Positions 21,585 through 30,760 are shown, numbered from the stretch's first letter. The stretch is 41,889 nucleotides of DNA from Streptomyces olindensis (GCA_000696115.1 JJOH01000104.1:1-41889), one strand, 5' to 3'. Translations and numbers: made by a program. The notes: generated by a model not told the origin, from the sequence alone.

Positions 21585-23420
21585 GTGCACGACACCGGCA
21601 CGGGAAGCACGGGAAACACCGCACAGCCCTCCAGACGTACCCTCCTCGCCGCCGGCGCGGGCGTCACCGCCGCCCTCGCGGCCGCCGGGCCCGCGTACGC
21701 CGCCGGCGCCCCGGACGACCGCCGGCTCCGCGCCCTCGTCTCCCGCATGACGCTGGAGGAGAAGGTCGGGCAGCTCTTCGTGATGCGGGTCTACGGCCAC
21801 TCCGCCACCGCCCCCGACCAGGCCGACATCGACGCCAACCTCAAGGAGATCGGGGTCCGTACGGCCGCCGAGCTGGTCGCGACGTACCGGGTCGGCGGCA
21901 TCATCTACTTCGCCTGGGCGCACAACACCCGCGAGCCGCACCAGATCGCCGACCTGTCCAACGGCATCCAGAAGGCGTCCCTGGACCTGCCGCGCGGACT
22001 GCCCGTGCTCATCTCCACCGACCAGGAGCACGGGATCGTGGCCCGGGTGGGCAGGCCGGCCACGCTGTTCCCCGGCGCCATGGCCGTGGGCGCGGGCGGC
22101 TCGCGGTCGGACGCCCGGACCCTGGGCCGGATCGCGGGTGCCGAGTTGCGGGCGATGGGGATCCGGCAGGACTACTCCCCCGTGGCCGACGTGAACGTCA
22201 ACCCGGCCAACCCGGTCATCGGCGTACGGTCCTTCGGCGCCGACCCGCGGGCGGTGGCCGCGCTGGTGGCCGCCGAGGTCGGCGGATACCAGGGGTCCGG
22301 GGTCGCCGCGACCGCCAAGCACTTCCCCGGGCACGGGGACACCAACGTCGACAGCCACACCGGCTTCCCCACCATCACGCACAGCCGGGAGCTGTGGGAG
22401 AAGCTGGACGCCCCGCCGTTCCGGGCCGCCATCGCCGCCGGCATCGACTCGATCATGACCGCGCACCTGATGGTCCCCGCCCTGGACGACTCCGGCGACC
22501 CGGCCACCCTCTCCCGCCCGATCCTCACCGGCATCCTGCGCGAGAAGCTCGGCTACGACGGTGTCGTGGTCACCGACTCCCTCGGCATGGAGGGCGTCCG
22601 GACCAAGTACGGCGACGACCGGGTGCCGGTGCTCGCGCTGAAGGCCGGCGTGGACCAGCTCCTCAACCCGCCCGACCTGGACCTCGCGTGGAACGCCGTG
22701 CTGACCGCCGTGCGCGGGGGCGAGCTGACCGAGGCCCGGCTCGACGCGTCGGTGCTGCGGATCCTGCGCCTCAAGGAGAAGCTCGGGCTGTTCCGTTCGC
22801 CGTACGTCACCCAGGACGGCGTCGACCGGACCGTCGGGACCCGGGCGCATCTGGCGGCGGCCGACCGGATCGCCGAGCGGACGACCACACTGCTCGTCAA
22901 CGAGGGGCGGCTGCTGCCGCTGTCGCGGCGCCGGTACCCCAAGGTGCTCGTGGTCGGGGCCGATCCGGCCTCGCCGTCGGGGACGACCGGGCCGCCCACC
23001 GGAGTCCTCGCGGGCGCGCTGACCGGACTGGGCTTCACCGCCACGGCCCTGTCGACGGGCACGGCACCGTCCGCGGCGACCATCGCCCGGGCGGTCGCGG
23101 CGGCGCGGGACGCGGACGCGGTGGTGGCCGCCACGTACAACGTCGGCGCGGGCAGCGCGCAGAAGACGCTGGTCGAGCAGCTCGCGGCGACCGGGCGGCC
23201 GGTCGTGGCGGTCGCGATCCGCAACCCGTACGACGTGGCCCAGCTGCCGTCCGCCGCGGCCTGCCTGGCCGCCTACTCCTGGACCGACGTCGAACTGCGG
23301 GCCGCCGCGCGGGTCATCGCGGGGCGGGTGGCGCCCCGCGGGAAGCTCCCGGTGGCGGTGCGTCGGGCGGATGATCCGGAGCAGGTGCTGTACCCGATCG
23401 GGTACGGGCTGACGTACTAG
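21585..23420 (+). CDS. Tat-exported glycoside hydrolase family 3 (NagZ-like)
   Basis: A 611-residue GH3 enzyme. Residues 1-41 are a twin-arginine signal peptide (SRR at 16-18, hydrophobic core, AYA-AG cleavage). The TIM-barrel domain (about 45-400) carries KHFPGHGDTNVDSH at 245-258, the flexible loop with the His/Asp dyad typical of beta-N-acetylglucosaminidases, and the nucleophile Asp331 in VVTDSLGM. Residues 430-611 form the GH3 C-terminal domain. Expected role: hydrolysis of N-acetylglucosamine-containing oligosaccharides (chitin or peptidoglycan fragments) outside the cell. GTG start at 21585 with GGAAGGAG; the in-frame ATG at 21453 would precede the promoter. It is transcribed alone. 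Confidence 0.92.
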   Translation: MHDTGTGSTGNTAQPSRRTLLAAGAGVTAALAAAGPAYAAGAPDDRRLRALVSRMTLEEKVGQLFVMRVYGHSATAPDQADIDANLKEIGVRTAAELVATYRVGGIIYFAWAHNTREPHQIADLSNGIQKASLDLPRGLPVLISTDQEHGIVARVGRPATLFPGAMAVGAGGSRSDARTLGRIAGAELRAMGIRQDYSPVADVNVNPANPVIGVRSFGADPRAVAALVAAEVGGYQGSGVAATAKHFPGHGDTNVDSHTGFPTITHSRELWEKLDAPPFRAAIAAGIDSIMTAHLMVPALDDSGDPATLSRPILTGILREKLGYDGVVVTDSLGMEGVRTKYGDDRVPVLALKAGVDQLLNPPDLDLAWNAVLTAVRGGELTEARLDASVLRILRLKEKLGLFRSPYVTQDGVDRTVGTRAHLAAADRIAERTTTLLVNEGRLLPLSRRRYPKVLVVGADPASPSGTTGPPTGVLAGALTGLGFTATALSTGTAPSAATIARAVAAARDADAVVAATYNVGAGSAQKTLVEQLAATGRPVVAVAIRNPYDVAQLPSAAACLAAYSWTDVELRAAARVIAGRVAPRGKLPVAVRRADDPEQVLYPIGYGLTY

Positions 23421-23438
23421 ACGTACGCCACGGACCGG

Positions 23439-23460
23439 GCGCACCACCCCCAAGGTGCGC
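23439..23460 (+). terminator. Hairpin after the GH3 gene
   Basis: GCGCACC and GGTGCGC form a perfect 7-bp stem with an 8-nt loop, 18 nt past the GH3 stop. No U-run follows, as is common in Streptomyces. Confidence 0.5.
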
Positions 23461-23566
23461 AAACCGCCCCGTGAGCCTGGCGTGCGCCCACCCGGAGAGT
23501 CACGCTGGGCCAGGGCCTGTCGTTTGTGATCTGGACGACGGGCCCTGGCAACTCGGGGGGATGGCG

Positions 23567-24223
23567 ATGCGCGGGAGAAGTTCGGCGGGGGTGGTGTGCG
23601 GGCTGCTGGTGCTGCTCGGAGCGCTGCTGACCGGGTGCCAGAGCCCCTCGGCGGGCGTGGCGGAGGACGGCCGGCTGGGCGAGCCGGCGAGCGGGAGGGC
23701 CACCACGGTGTCGCCGCCGCCGACCCGGCCGTCCGGGTACGGGGCGGTGTTCCTCGCGGTCGACGAGTGCAGTTCGTTCGGCACGACGAGCTTCACCGAG
23801 GTGCCGTGCTCCGGGGAGCGGGCGGCGGCGCGGGTCGTGGCGCGGCACGACGGCGCGGTGCGGGACGGGCCGCGCTGCCCGGCGACCACCGACTTCGTGC
23901 TGCACATCAGCGAGCAGCGGCCCGCGTCCGACGAGGACGGCGACGGGGCGGTGCCGCAGGGGTACGCGTGCATGCGCAACCTCCAGCCGCCGCACCCGGG
24001 CGACCCGGGCGGCGGGGGCGGTCCGCGCACCATCGTCGGCGACTGCGTCTACAGCTCCGGCGACGGGCAGGTCCGCGAGGCGGCCTGCGACGGGAAGGGC
24101 GAGCAGAAGCCGGAGTACGAGGTGGTCCGGGCGGTCGCCGAGCGGGCCGACTGCCCCGCCTCGACCGCCCTGTACGTACGGCTCGGCGGAGACCGGCCCG
24201 TGGGATGCGCCCGGGCGCTGTGA
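23567..24223 (+). CDS. Secreted lipoprotein, function unknown
   Basis: A 218-residue predicted lipoprotein: MRGRSSAGVVCGLLVLLGALLTGC ends in the lipobox LLTG-C, so it is anchored on the outer face of the membrane. After a Pro/Thr-rich linker (VSPPPTRPSG) the mature part has two similar segments, each with paired cysteines: DECSSFGTTSFTEVPCSGERAAARVV and GDCVYSSGDGQVREAACDGKGEQKPEYEVV. Each is followed by an arrangement like RCPATTDFVLHI or DCPASTALYVRL. This internal duplication suggests two disulfide-stabilised repeats, as in small septum-type or LppU-like proteins. ATG 23567 is preferred to 23561 because the G-run is then 6 nt away. No partner gene is evident. Confidence 0.7.
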   Translation: MRGRSSAGVVCGLLVLLGALLTGCQSPSAGVAEDGRLGEPASGRATTVSPPPTRPSGYGAVFLAVDECSSFGTTSFTEVPCSGERAAARVVARHDGAVRDGPRCPATTDFVLHISEQRPASDEDGDGAVPQGYACMRNLQPPHPGDPGGGGGPRTIVGDCVYSSGDGQVREAACDGKGEQKPEYEVVRAVAERADCPASTALYVRLGGDRPVGCARAL

Positions 24224-24245
24224 GCGGTCTCCGCCCTCGCCCGCC

Positions 24246-24791
24246 TCAGCGCATCAGCCCTCTGCGTGACAGTCGTCGCCGGGCCTCGGCCATCTGGTCA
24301 CGGACGTGCTCGGGGGGTAGTTCCGCCGCCAGTCGGGCCAGTTCTTCGAAGGTCGACAGATAGGTTCCGTTGCCGCCCTCGCCCCGCAGCTCCCTCTCCC
24401 GCTCCACGAACGGCCGGACGGCCTTCCAGACCGAGACGATCCGGGTGCGCAGGACGGTGACCAGCAGGGTCTGGTCGAGCAGACCGAAGACGGCGAGGTT
24501 CGCGAACGACTGGTAGTAGTAGACGACGCTGCAGAAGGCCGCCTTGGCCTCGGCCGGCAACCCGCGCACTCCGTTCTCCGGGTCGTGCTCGGCCCCCAGA
24601 CGGGTGCACACGTAGTCGTGCTGCTCGTGGAACTCCGCGGACCGGAACTCCCTGAGCAGGTCGACCAGCACCGATATGTGGTTGGCGTGCTGCGCGGTGC
24701 GGGCCTGCCGTGCGCTGAACACGATGGAGGTCACCACTGCGACGACGGCGATGGCCGTGGTCACGACGTTGAAGACGACAGAACTGTCCAT
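24246..24791 (-). CDS. DUF4760 single-helix membrane protein
   Basis: A 181-residue protein with one N-terminal membrane helix (about 6-27, VVFNVVTTAIAVVAVVTSIV), then a mostly helical, charged cytoplasmic domain: SARQARTAQHANHISVLVDLLREFRSAEFHEQHDYV is the recognisable DUF4760 opening. It continues with YYYQSFANLAVFGLLDQ and a region ending ELPPEHVRDQMAEARRRLSRR. The family has no known function. A -10-like TACGGT (24803-24798) ends six nt before the ATG and no Shine-Dalgarno is seen, so the mRNA is probably leaderless. A strong terminator separates it from the peptidase gene upstream. The in-frame extension to 24884 runs through that terminator and is rejected. Confidence 0.75.
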   Translation of the reverse strand: MDSSVVFNVVTTAIAVVAVVTSIVFSARQARTAQHANHISVLVDLLREFRSAEFHEQHDYVCTRLGAEHDPENGVRGLPAEAKAAFCSVVYYYQSFANLAVFGLLDQTLLVTVLRTRIVSVWKAVRPFVERERELRGEGGNGTYLSTFEELARLAAELPPEHVRDQMAEARRRLSRRGLMR

Positions 24792-24836
24792 CCGGTCACC
24801 GTACGGAGCATTCACCGCGAGCGCAGGAACACCCGA

Positions 24837-24868
24837 ACCGCCCCTCGGCCGGGAGGCCGAGGGGCGGT
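24837..24868. terminator. Strong hairpin terminator after the S37 peptidase
   Basis: ACCGCCCCTCGGCC and its exact complement GGCCGAGGGGCGGT form a 14-bp stem with a GGGA loop. It lies 20 bp after the peptidase stop (minus strand) and isolates the DUF4760 promoter from read-through. No U-run. Confidence 0.8.
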
Positions 24869-24888
24869 CGAGTGCGGGCGGCATCCGG

Positions 24889-26325
24889 TTACGGACGCAG
24901 CGTCATCTCGCGCTGCACGTCCCGCTTGTCCAGCTTGGCGTCGAACTTCGCCAGCGGCTTGGCCGCCCGCGGGTTCTCCTGCACCGCGCTGGGGGCGACA
25001 CCGGCCCAGTCGAGGATGCGGGCGGTGGCGAGCGCCTTCTGCTCGGGCACGAGGCCCGCGACGTTGGCGCCGTGGTTCATGCCGGGGGCGGTGAAGACGT
25101 AGGAGTCCTTCGCGCCCTTGCCGAGGCGGAACGGTTCCGCGCTCCACGGGTCGTTCTGCCCGTTGACGAACAGCATGTGGCGGGCGTTGTGCCGGACCCA
25201 GGTGTCGATGTCCCGCATCGCCTGCGGCTGGAACTTCATGGGGATGTCCCGCGGGACGAAGTTCCGCGGCGGCTGGTAGCCGTAGCGGATGTACTGCTTC
25301 TCGATGTGCGGGAAGCCGATCGTCGGCGCGCCGAGCTGCGTGCCGGCCTGGTAGTAGTACGGCGTGTAGGTCGACAGGCCCTGGTCGGCGTAGGCGGAGA
25401 AGCCGGCGATCGTGTCGACGGAGGTCCAGATCTCGTCGTCGGTGGCGTTCTTGGCGTCGGCCGGGATCTGGTCGCAGTCGGACAGCAGGCTGTACTGCCA
25501 GAAGCCCCACACGTAGTCGAGGACGGTGGCCTCGTAGGCCTTGTCCAGGCTGCCGATGGTGGTGAAGGTGAGGCCGTTCTCCTCCGCGTAGGCGGCGTAC
25601 TTCTTCTCCAGCGGCTCGCGGCGGACCAGCGCCTCGCGCTGCACGCCGTTCAGCCGGTCGCGGCACTCCTTGGTGCCGACGCGGGCGAAGAACCGGTCGT
25701 AGGCCGAGTCCTCCTTGTTCACCACGTCGTTGGGGGCGACGTAGGCGACGACGCCGTCCATGTCACGCGGGTAGAAGCGCTCGTAGTAGGTGGCGGTCAT
25801 GCCGCCCTTCGAACCGCCCGTGGAGATCCACTTCTTGCCGTAGATGCCCTTCAGGGCCTTGAAGACGCGGTGCTGGTCGCTGGCGGCCTGCCAGATGTCC
25901 AGCTTGGTCCAGTCGGCCGGCTGGGGCCGGGACGGGGTGAAGAAGCGGTACTCCAGGGAGACCTGGTTGCCGTCCACGATCTGGGTCGGCTCGCTGCGGC
26001 GGGGCGTCGTGGAGACGTTGTAGCCGCTCGTGAAGAAGACCGTCGGGCGCGAGACGTCCTTGTGCAGCACGGTGATGCGCTGCTGGAACGTGCCCTTGGA
26101 GGGCTTCCGGTGGTCGACCGGCTGCGTGTAGTTCAGGACGAAGAAGCGGTAGCCCGTGTACGGCTTCTCCTCGACCAGGCTCATGCCCGGTATGGAGAGC
26201 AGCCTTTCCTTGATGTCGGTGGTGCCGTCGGTGCCGGTGGCGTCGGCGGCGGTGGCCGCTCCCGCCGTGCCCAAGGTGCCTATGAGCACCGTGAGCGCCA
26301 GCAGCCATCTGAGCGCCTTGCGCAT
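24889..26325 (-). CDS. Secreted S37-family prolyl tri/tetrapeptidyl aminopeptidase (PS-10)
   Basis: A 478-residue secreted serine peptidase of family S37. A Sec signal peptide occupies residues 1-27 (RKALRWLLALTVLIGTLGTAGAATA-A). The alpha/beta-hydrolase nucleophile is Ser172 in GGSKGGM. Likely catalytic Asp and His are in VNGQNDPW and PGMNHGANV towards the C-terminus. Relatives release tri- or tetrapeptides after proline from the N-terminus of peptides and propeptides, for example trimming pro-regions of secreted enzymes. ATG 26325 has AGGGGAG upstream; an extension to 26421 would precede the signal peptide. It is monocistronic, with the small secreted-protein gene upstream and the strong terminator downstream. 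Confidence 0.9.
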   Translation of the reverse strand: MRKALRWLLALTVLIGTLGTAGAATAADATGTDGTTDIKERLLSIPGMSLVEEKPYTGYRFFVLNYTQPVDHRKPSKGTFQQRITVLHKDVSRPTVFFTSGYNVSTTPRRSEPTQIVDGNQVSLEYRFFTPSRPQPADWTKLDIWQAASDQHRVFKALKGIYGKKWISTGGSKGGMTATYYERFYPRDMDGVVAYVAPNDVVNKEDSAYDRFFARVGTKECRDRLNGVQREALVRREPLEKKYAAYAEENGLTFTTIGSLDKAYEATVLDYVWGFWQYSLLSDCDQIPADAKNATDDEIWTSVDTIAGFSAYADQGLSTYTPYYYQAGTQLGAPTIGFPHIEKQYIRYGYQPPRNFVPRDIPMKFQPQAMRDIDTWVRHNARHMLFVNGQNDPWSAEPFRLGKGAKDSYVFTAPGMNHGANVAGLVPEQKALATARILDWAGVAPSAVQENPRAAKPLAKFDAKLDKRDVQREMTLRP

Positions 26326-26439
26326 GCGCACTCCCCTGTGAGACAGATGTGCGCCGGAAGCTAGCGGACCAACTCGCCCAAGCACCAGGGGACATAGGGA
26401 AATCCCTGTGCGCGGGCGCACTTCACAGGGTGCCGGGCG

Positions 26440-26832
26440 TCAGCACAGGATCCAGCCGGAGCTGTACTTCCCCCGGCCCACCTTGCCCTTGAGCCACACG
26501 CAGCGGCGCCCGGCGTGCACGGTCACCGGGCCCGCGTGGTAGGCGTACGTGCCCTGGTCGACGACCGGCAGGTTGCCGCGGGCCTGCACGCTCACCGACA
26601 TCGTGCGCTTCACGCCGGGCTTCTTGGTGAGGGTCACGGCGCAGACGTAACCGCCACGCTTGTAGACGAGCACGGTCCCGGTGGAGAACGGCAGGGTGCG
26701 GACCTTGCGGCCGGGACAGTAGGCGGAGGCGGCGGCCTGCGCCTCGCCCGGCGCCGCGACCGCGAGCAGGCCGGAGGCGGTCAGCACGGCCAGGCCGAGC
26801 GCGAGCCGTCGGCGTATCGCTCCACTGTCCAC
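26440..26832 (-). CDS. Small secreted four-cysteine protein
   Basis: A 130-residue predicted secreted protein. The signal peptide (about 1-35) reads IRRRLALGLAVLTASGLLAVAAPGEAQA-A and the mature part is about 95 residues. It has four cysteines (AYC, YVC, RRC, ILC at the very end), suggesting two disulfides, and a basic, beta-rich composition (VRTLPFSTGTVLVYKRGGY, VKGKVGRGKYSSGW-like). This resembles small Streptomyces extracellular proteins of unknown role; an SH3-like fold is possible but not shown. The start is GTG 26832 with AGAGGA upstream. It is separate from the ABC exporter by 116 bp and could be read through from it. Unrecognised function. Confidence 0.65.
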   Translation of the reverse strand: MDSGAIRRRLALGLAVLTASGLLAVAAPGEAQAAASAYCPGRKVRTLPFSTGTVLVYKRGGYVCAVTLTKKPGVKRTMSVSVQARGNLPVVDQGTYAYHAGPVTVHAGRRCVWLKGKVGRGKYSSGWILC

Positions 26833-26948
26833 TGTCGTCCTCTCGTACCGCGTCGTCCGCGACCATCGGCGTACGCGTGTACGGACGCATGACGTATGTC
26901 GGACGGTTGCACGAGCGTTACGGAAACGCGGTCCGGGGTCCGGGGGTC

Positions 26949-29900
26949 TCAGCGGGACGCGCCGACCGGCTCCTCCGGCTCGGCGGCGCCGATGAACGTG
27001 CGCCACAGCTCCGCGTACCGGCCGCCGCGCGCGAGCAGCTCCTCGTGCGTGCCGTCCTCGGCGACCCGGCCGTGGTCCATGACGACGACCCGGTCGGCGC
27101 GGGCGGCGGTGGTGAGGCGGTGGGCGACGACGAGAGTCGTGCGGCGGCCCGCGAGGCGGTCGGTGGCCTGGTTGACCTGGGCCTCCGTGGCCAGGTCGAG
27201 GGCAGCCGTGGCCTCGTCGAGCAGCAGCACGTCCGGGTCGACCAGCTCGGCGCGGGCCAGGGCGATCAGCTGGCGCTGCCCGGCGGAGAGGTTGCGTCCG
27301 CGCTCGGCGACCTCGTGGAGGTAGCCGCCCTCCAGGGTGGCGATCATGTCGTGCGCGCCGACCGCGCGGGCCGCCGCCTCCACCTCGGCGTCGGTGGCGT
27401 CGGGCCGGCCGTAGGCGATGGCGTCGCGGACGGTGCCCTGGAAGAGGTACGCCTCCTGCGGGACGACCCCCAGACGGTGCCGGTACGAGGTGAGGTCCAG
27501 GGTGCGCAGATCGGCGCCGTCGACGGTGACCCGGCCGGCGGTCGGGTCGTAGAAGCGGGCCACGAGCTTGACGAGGGTCGACTTGCCGGCGCCGGTCTCG
27601 CCGACGAACGCGACGGTCTGCCCGGCGGGGATGCGCAGGTCGACGCCGCCGAGGGCCTCCTCGTCGTCGCCGTAGGCGAAGTGCACGTCCTCGAAGGCGA
27701 TCTCGCCCCGCAGGGACAGGACTTCGAGGGGTTCGTCGGCGGACTTCGTCGACGTCGGCTCCCGCAGCAACTCCTGGATGCGGCCCAGCGAGACGGACGC
27801 CTGCTGGTAGCCGTCGAAGACCTGGGAGAGCTGCTGCACGGGGGCGAAGAACAGGTCGATGTAGAGCAGGTACGCCACCAGGGAGCCGATGGCCAGCGTG
27901 CCGTCGTCGACCCGGGCCCCGCCCACGATCAGCACGGCCGCCGCCGCCACCGAGGACAGGAACTGCACGAACGGGAAGTACACCGAGATCAGCCACTGGC
28001 CCCGGATGCGTGCCAGGCGGTAGCTGTCGCTGCGCTCGGCGAACCGCCGCCCGCCGTCCCGCTCGCGCCGGAAGGCCTGCACGATCCGCAGCCCGGAGAC
28101 CGACTCCTGGAGGTCGGCGTTGACCACCGACACCCGCTCGCGGGCCAGTTCGTACGCCTTCACGCTCGCCCGACGGAAGAAGAACGTGGCGATGATCAGC
28201 GGCGGCAGCGTCGCGAAGACGACCAGCGCGAGCTGGAGGTCGATCACCAGCAGGGCGATCATGATGCCGAAGAAGGTGACGACCGAGACGAAGGCCGTGA
28301 CCAGGCCCGTCTGCAGGAACGTCGACAGAGCGTCGACGTCGGTGGTCATCCGGGTCATGATCCGGCCGGTCAGCTCCCGCTCGTAGTAGTCGAGCCCGAG
28401 ACGCTGGAGCTGGGCGAAGATCTTCAGGCGGAGCGAGTACAGGACCCGCTCGCCGGTGCGTCCGGTCATGCGGGTCTCGCCGATCTGGGCGGCCCACTGC
28501 ACGACCACCGTCAGCAGCGCGAGCAGGGACGCCGCCCACACCGCGCCGAGCGCGGCCTGCGTGACGCCCGAGTCGATGCCGTGCCGGATCAGCACCGGCA
28601 GCAGCAGGCCCATGCCCGCGTCGGTGGCGACCAGGGCGAGGCTGACCAGCAGCGGCAGCCCGAAGCCGCGCAGCAGGCGGCGCAGGCCGTAGGACTCCTC
28701 CGGCTGGACGGCCCGGGACTCGTCGATGTCGGGCACGTCGGTGGCCGGGGGCAGCGCCTGGACCTGGGCGAGGAGTTCGGGGGTGGCGGGGCTCTCGGCG
28801 AGGGCCAGGTCCTTGCGCTCGCGGTCACCGCTCCACAGCCGCGGGGTGACGCCGCGCTCGGCGTCGAACTCGGCGTCCAGCTCGTCCCGTACGGAGGTGT
28901 CCTCCTGGGGGCAGGCCGGCTGGGTGTGGCCCGGGGAGACCGCGCCCAGTTCGTCGGGGTCGGTGAGCAGGCGCCGGTAGAGCGCCGAGCGCTCCTGGAG
29001 TTCCTCGTGGGTGCCGATGTCGGCGAGCCGTCCGCCGTCCAGGACGGCGATGCGGTCGGCGAGGTTCAGGGTGGAGCGGCGGTGGGCGATCAGCAGGGTC
29101 GTGCGGCCCCGCATGACGCTCTTCAGGGCCTCGTGGATCTCGTGCTCGACGCGGGCGTCCACGGCGGAGGTGGCGTCGTCCAGGACCAGCAGGCGCGGGT
29201 CGCTGAGGATGGCGCGGGCGAGGGCGACGCGCTGGCGCTGCCCGCCGGAGAGGGTGAGCCCGTGTTCGCCGACGGTGGTGTCGTAACCGTCGGGGAGGTC
29301 CCTGATGAACCGGTCCGCCTGGGCGGCGCGGGCGGCCTTCTCGATCTCCTCCTGGGTGGCGTCCGGGCGGCCGTAGGCGATGTTGTTGCGGACGGTGTCG
29401 GAGAAGAGGAACGAGTCCTCCGGGACCAGTCCGATCGCGGCCCGCAGCGACTCCAGGGTCAGTTCGCGCACGTCGTGCCCGCCGACGAGGACGGCACCGC
29501 GGGTGACGTCGTAGAAGCGCGGCAGGAGCAGGGAGACGGTGGACTTGCCGGAGCCGGAGGAGCCGACGACGGCGAGGGTCTCGCCGGGGCGGATCTCGAA
29601 GGAGAGCCCGTCGAGGACGGGGCTGGTTTTGCCGTGGGCGCCCTCGTAGCCGAAGGAGACGTCGTCGAACTCGACGGTCGCGGGGGCGTCGGCGGGCAGG
29701 TCCTTGTGGCCGTCGCTCAGGGACGGCTCGGTGTCGATCAGCTCCAGGACGCGCTCGGTGCCGGCACGGGCCTGCTGGCCGACCGTGAGGACCATGGCGA
29801 GCATGCGGACGGGGCCGACGAGCTGGGCGAGGTAGGTGGAGAAGGCGACGAACGTGCCGAGCGTGATGTGCCCGCGCACCGCCAGCCAGCCGCCGAGGGC

Positions 29901-30680
29901 CAGCATCGCGACCTGGCCGAGGGCGGGGACGGCCTGGAGGGCCGGGGTGTACACGGAGTTCAGTCGGATGGTGCGCAGTCGGCCCGCGAAGAGCCTGCGG
30001 CCGACCTCCCGGAGCTTGCCGGTCTCCTGCTCCTCCTGCCCGAAGCCCTTCACCACGCGCACACCGCTGACGGCGCCGTCGACCACGCCCGCGACGGCGG
30101 CGGCCTGGGCCTGGGCGTACCAGGTGGAGGGGTGCAGCCGCGTGCGGCTGCGCTTGGCGATCCACCACAGGGCGGGGGCCACGGCCAGGGCGACCAGGGT
30201 GAGCGGCACGGACAGCCACGCCATGATCACCAGGGAGATCAGGAACAGCATGAAGTTCCCGATGGTCATCGGGAGCATGAAGAGCAGGCCCTGGATCAGC
30301 TGGAGGTCGCTGGTGGCACGGCCGACGACCTGGCCGGTGGACAGCTCGTCCTGGCGGCGGCCGTCGAGCCGGGTGATCGTGCCGTACATCTCCGTCCGCA
30401 GGTCGTGCTGGACGTCGAGGGCGAGGCGGCCGCCGTAGTAGCGGCGGATGTACGTGAGGACGTAGACGACCAGGGCGGCGCCGACGAGGAGGCCGGCCCA
30501 GGTGGTCATGGACCGGGTGTGCTCGGTGATGACGTCGTCGATGATCACCTTGGTGATCAGGGGGACGAGGGCCATCACGGCCATGCCGGCGAGGGAGGAC
30601 CCGAGAGCGAGTACGACGTCCTTCGGGTGGCGCCACGCGTAGGCCCACAGTCGTCGTGCCCATCCCCGTTTCGGTGTCAC
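26949..30680 (-). CDS. Fused two-half ABC exporter (TMD-NBD-TMD-NBD)
   Basis: A 1243-residue type IV ABC exporter with both halves in one chain, each with six membrane helices and one ATPase. Half 1 (1-560): Walker A GSSGSGKST (about 373-381), signature LSGGQRQR, Walker B LLVLDDATS. Half 2 (660-1240): Walker A GETGAGKST (about 1027), signature LSAGQRQL, Walker B LLLDEATAALD. In NBD1 Asp replaces the catalytic Glu (DD at about 501-502) and the Q-loop reads VPED instead of VPQE; NBD2 is canonical. This is the asymmetry of exporters with one degenerate site. Start GTG 30680 (GGAAGG 7 nt upstream) rather than TTG 30722. Probable multidrug or lipid export; substrate unknown. Confidence 0.92.
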   Translation of the reverse strand: MTPKRGWARRLWAYAWRHPKDVVLALGSSLAGMAVMALVPLITKVIIDDVITEHTRSMTTWAGLLVGAALVVYVLTYIRRYYGGRLALDVQHDLRTEMYGTITRLDGRRQDELSTGQVVGRATSDLQLIQGLLFMLPMTIGNFMLFLISLVIMAWLSVPLTLVALAVAPALWWIAKRSRTRLHPSTWYAQAQAAAVAGVVDGAVSGVRVVKGFGQEEQETGKLREVGRRLFAGRLRTIRLNSVYTPALQAVPALGQVAMLALGGWLAVRGHITLGTFVAFSTYLAQLVGPVRMLAMVLTVGQQARAGTERVLELIDTEPSLSDGHKDLPADAPATVEFDDVSFGYEGAHGKTSPVLDGLSFEIRPGETLAVVGSSGSGKSTVSLLLPRFYDVTRGAVLVGGHDVRELTLESLRAAIGLVPEDSFLFSDTVRNNIAYGRPDATQEEIEKAARAAQADRFIRDLPDGYDTTVGEHGLTLSGGQRQRVALARAILSDPRLLVLDDATSAVDARVEHEIHEALKSVMRGRTTLLIAHRRSTLNLADRIAVLDGGRLADIGTHEELQERSALYRRLLTDPDELGAVSPGHTQPACPQEDTSVRDELDAEFDAERGVTPRLWSGDRERKDLALAESPATPELLAQVQALPPATDVPDIDESRAVQPEESYGLRRLLRGFGLPLLVSLALVATDAGMGLLLPVLIRHGIDSGVTQAALGAVWAASLLALLTVVVQWAAQIGETRMTGRTGERVLYSLRLKIFAQLQRLGLDYYERELTGRIMTRMTTDVDALSTFLQTGLVTAFVSVVTFFGIMIALLVIDLQLALVVFATLPPLIIATFFFRRASVKAYELARERVSVVNADLQESVSGLRIVQAFRRERDGGRRFAERSDSYRLARIRGQWLISVYFPFVQFLSSVAAAAVLIVGGARVDDGTLAIGSLVAYLLYIDLFFAPVQQLSQVFDGYQQASVSLGRIQELLREPTSTKSADEPLEVLSLRGEIAFEDVHFAYGDDEEALGGVDLRIPAGQTVAFVGETGAGKSTLVKLVARFYDPTAGRVTVDGADLRTLDLTSYRHRLGVVPQEAYLFQGTVRDAIAYGRPDATDAEVEAAARAVGAHDMIATLEGGYLHEVAERGRNLSAGQRQLIALARAELVDPDVLLLDEATAALDLATEAQVNQATDRLAGRRTTLVVAHRLTTAARADRVVVMDHGRVAEDGTHEELLARGGRYAELWRTFIGAAEPEEPVGASR

Positions 30681-30683
30681 GCC

Positions 30684-30720
30684 GGTGCCTTCCAGTCGTC
30701 CTGCTCTGCCGGAAGGCACC
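30684..30720 (-). promoter_or_regulatory. Hairpin that sequesters the ABC exporter ribosome binding site
   Basis: In the mRNA (minus strand) GGUGCCUUCC (30720-30711) and GGAAGGCACC (30693-30684) form a perfect 10-bp stem with a 17-nt loop. The 3' arm contains the Shine-Dalgarno GGAAGG and ends three nt before the GTG start. When folded, the site should be closed to ribosomes; some factor or upstream translation would have to open it. Confidence 0.7.
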
Positions 30721-30760
30721 AACGTCTTCGGGGGCGGATTTCATCCCGCTGTGACAGTCC

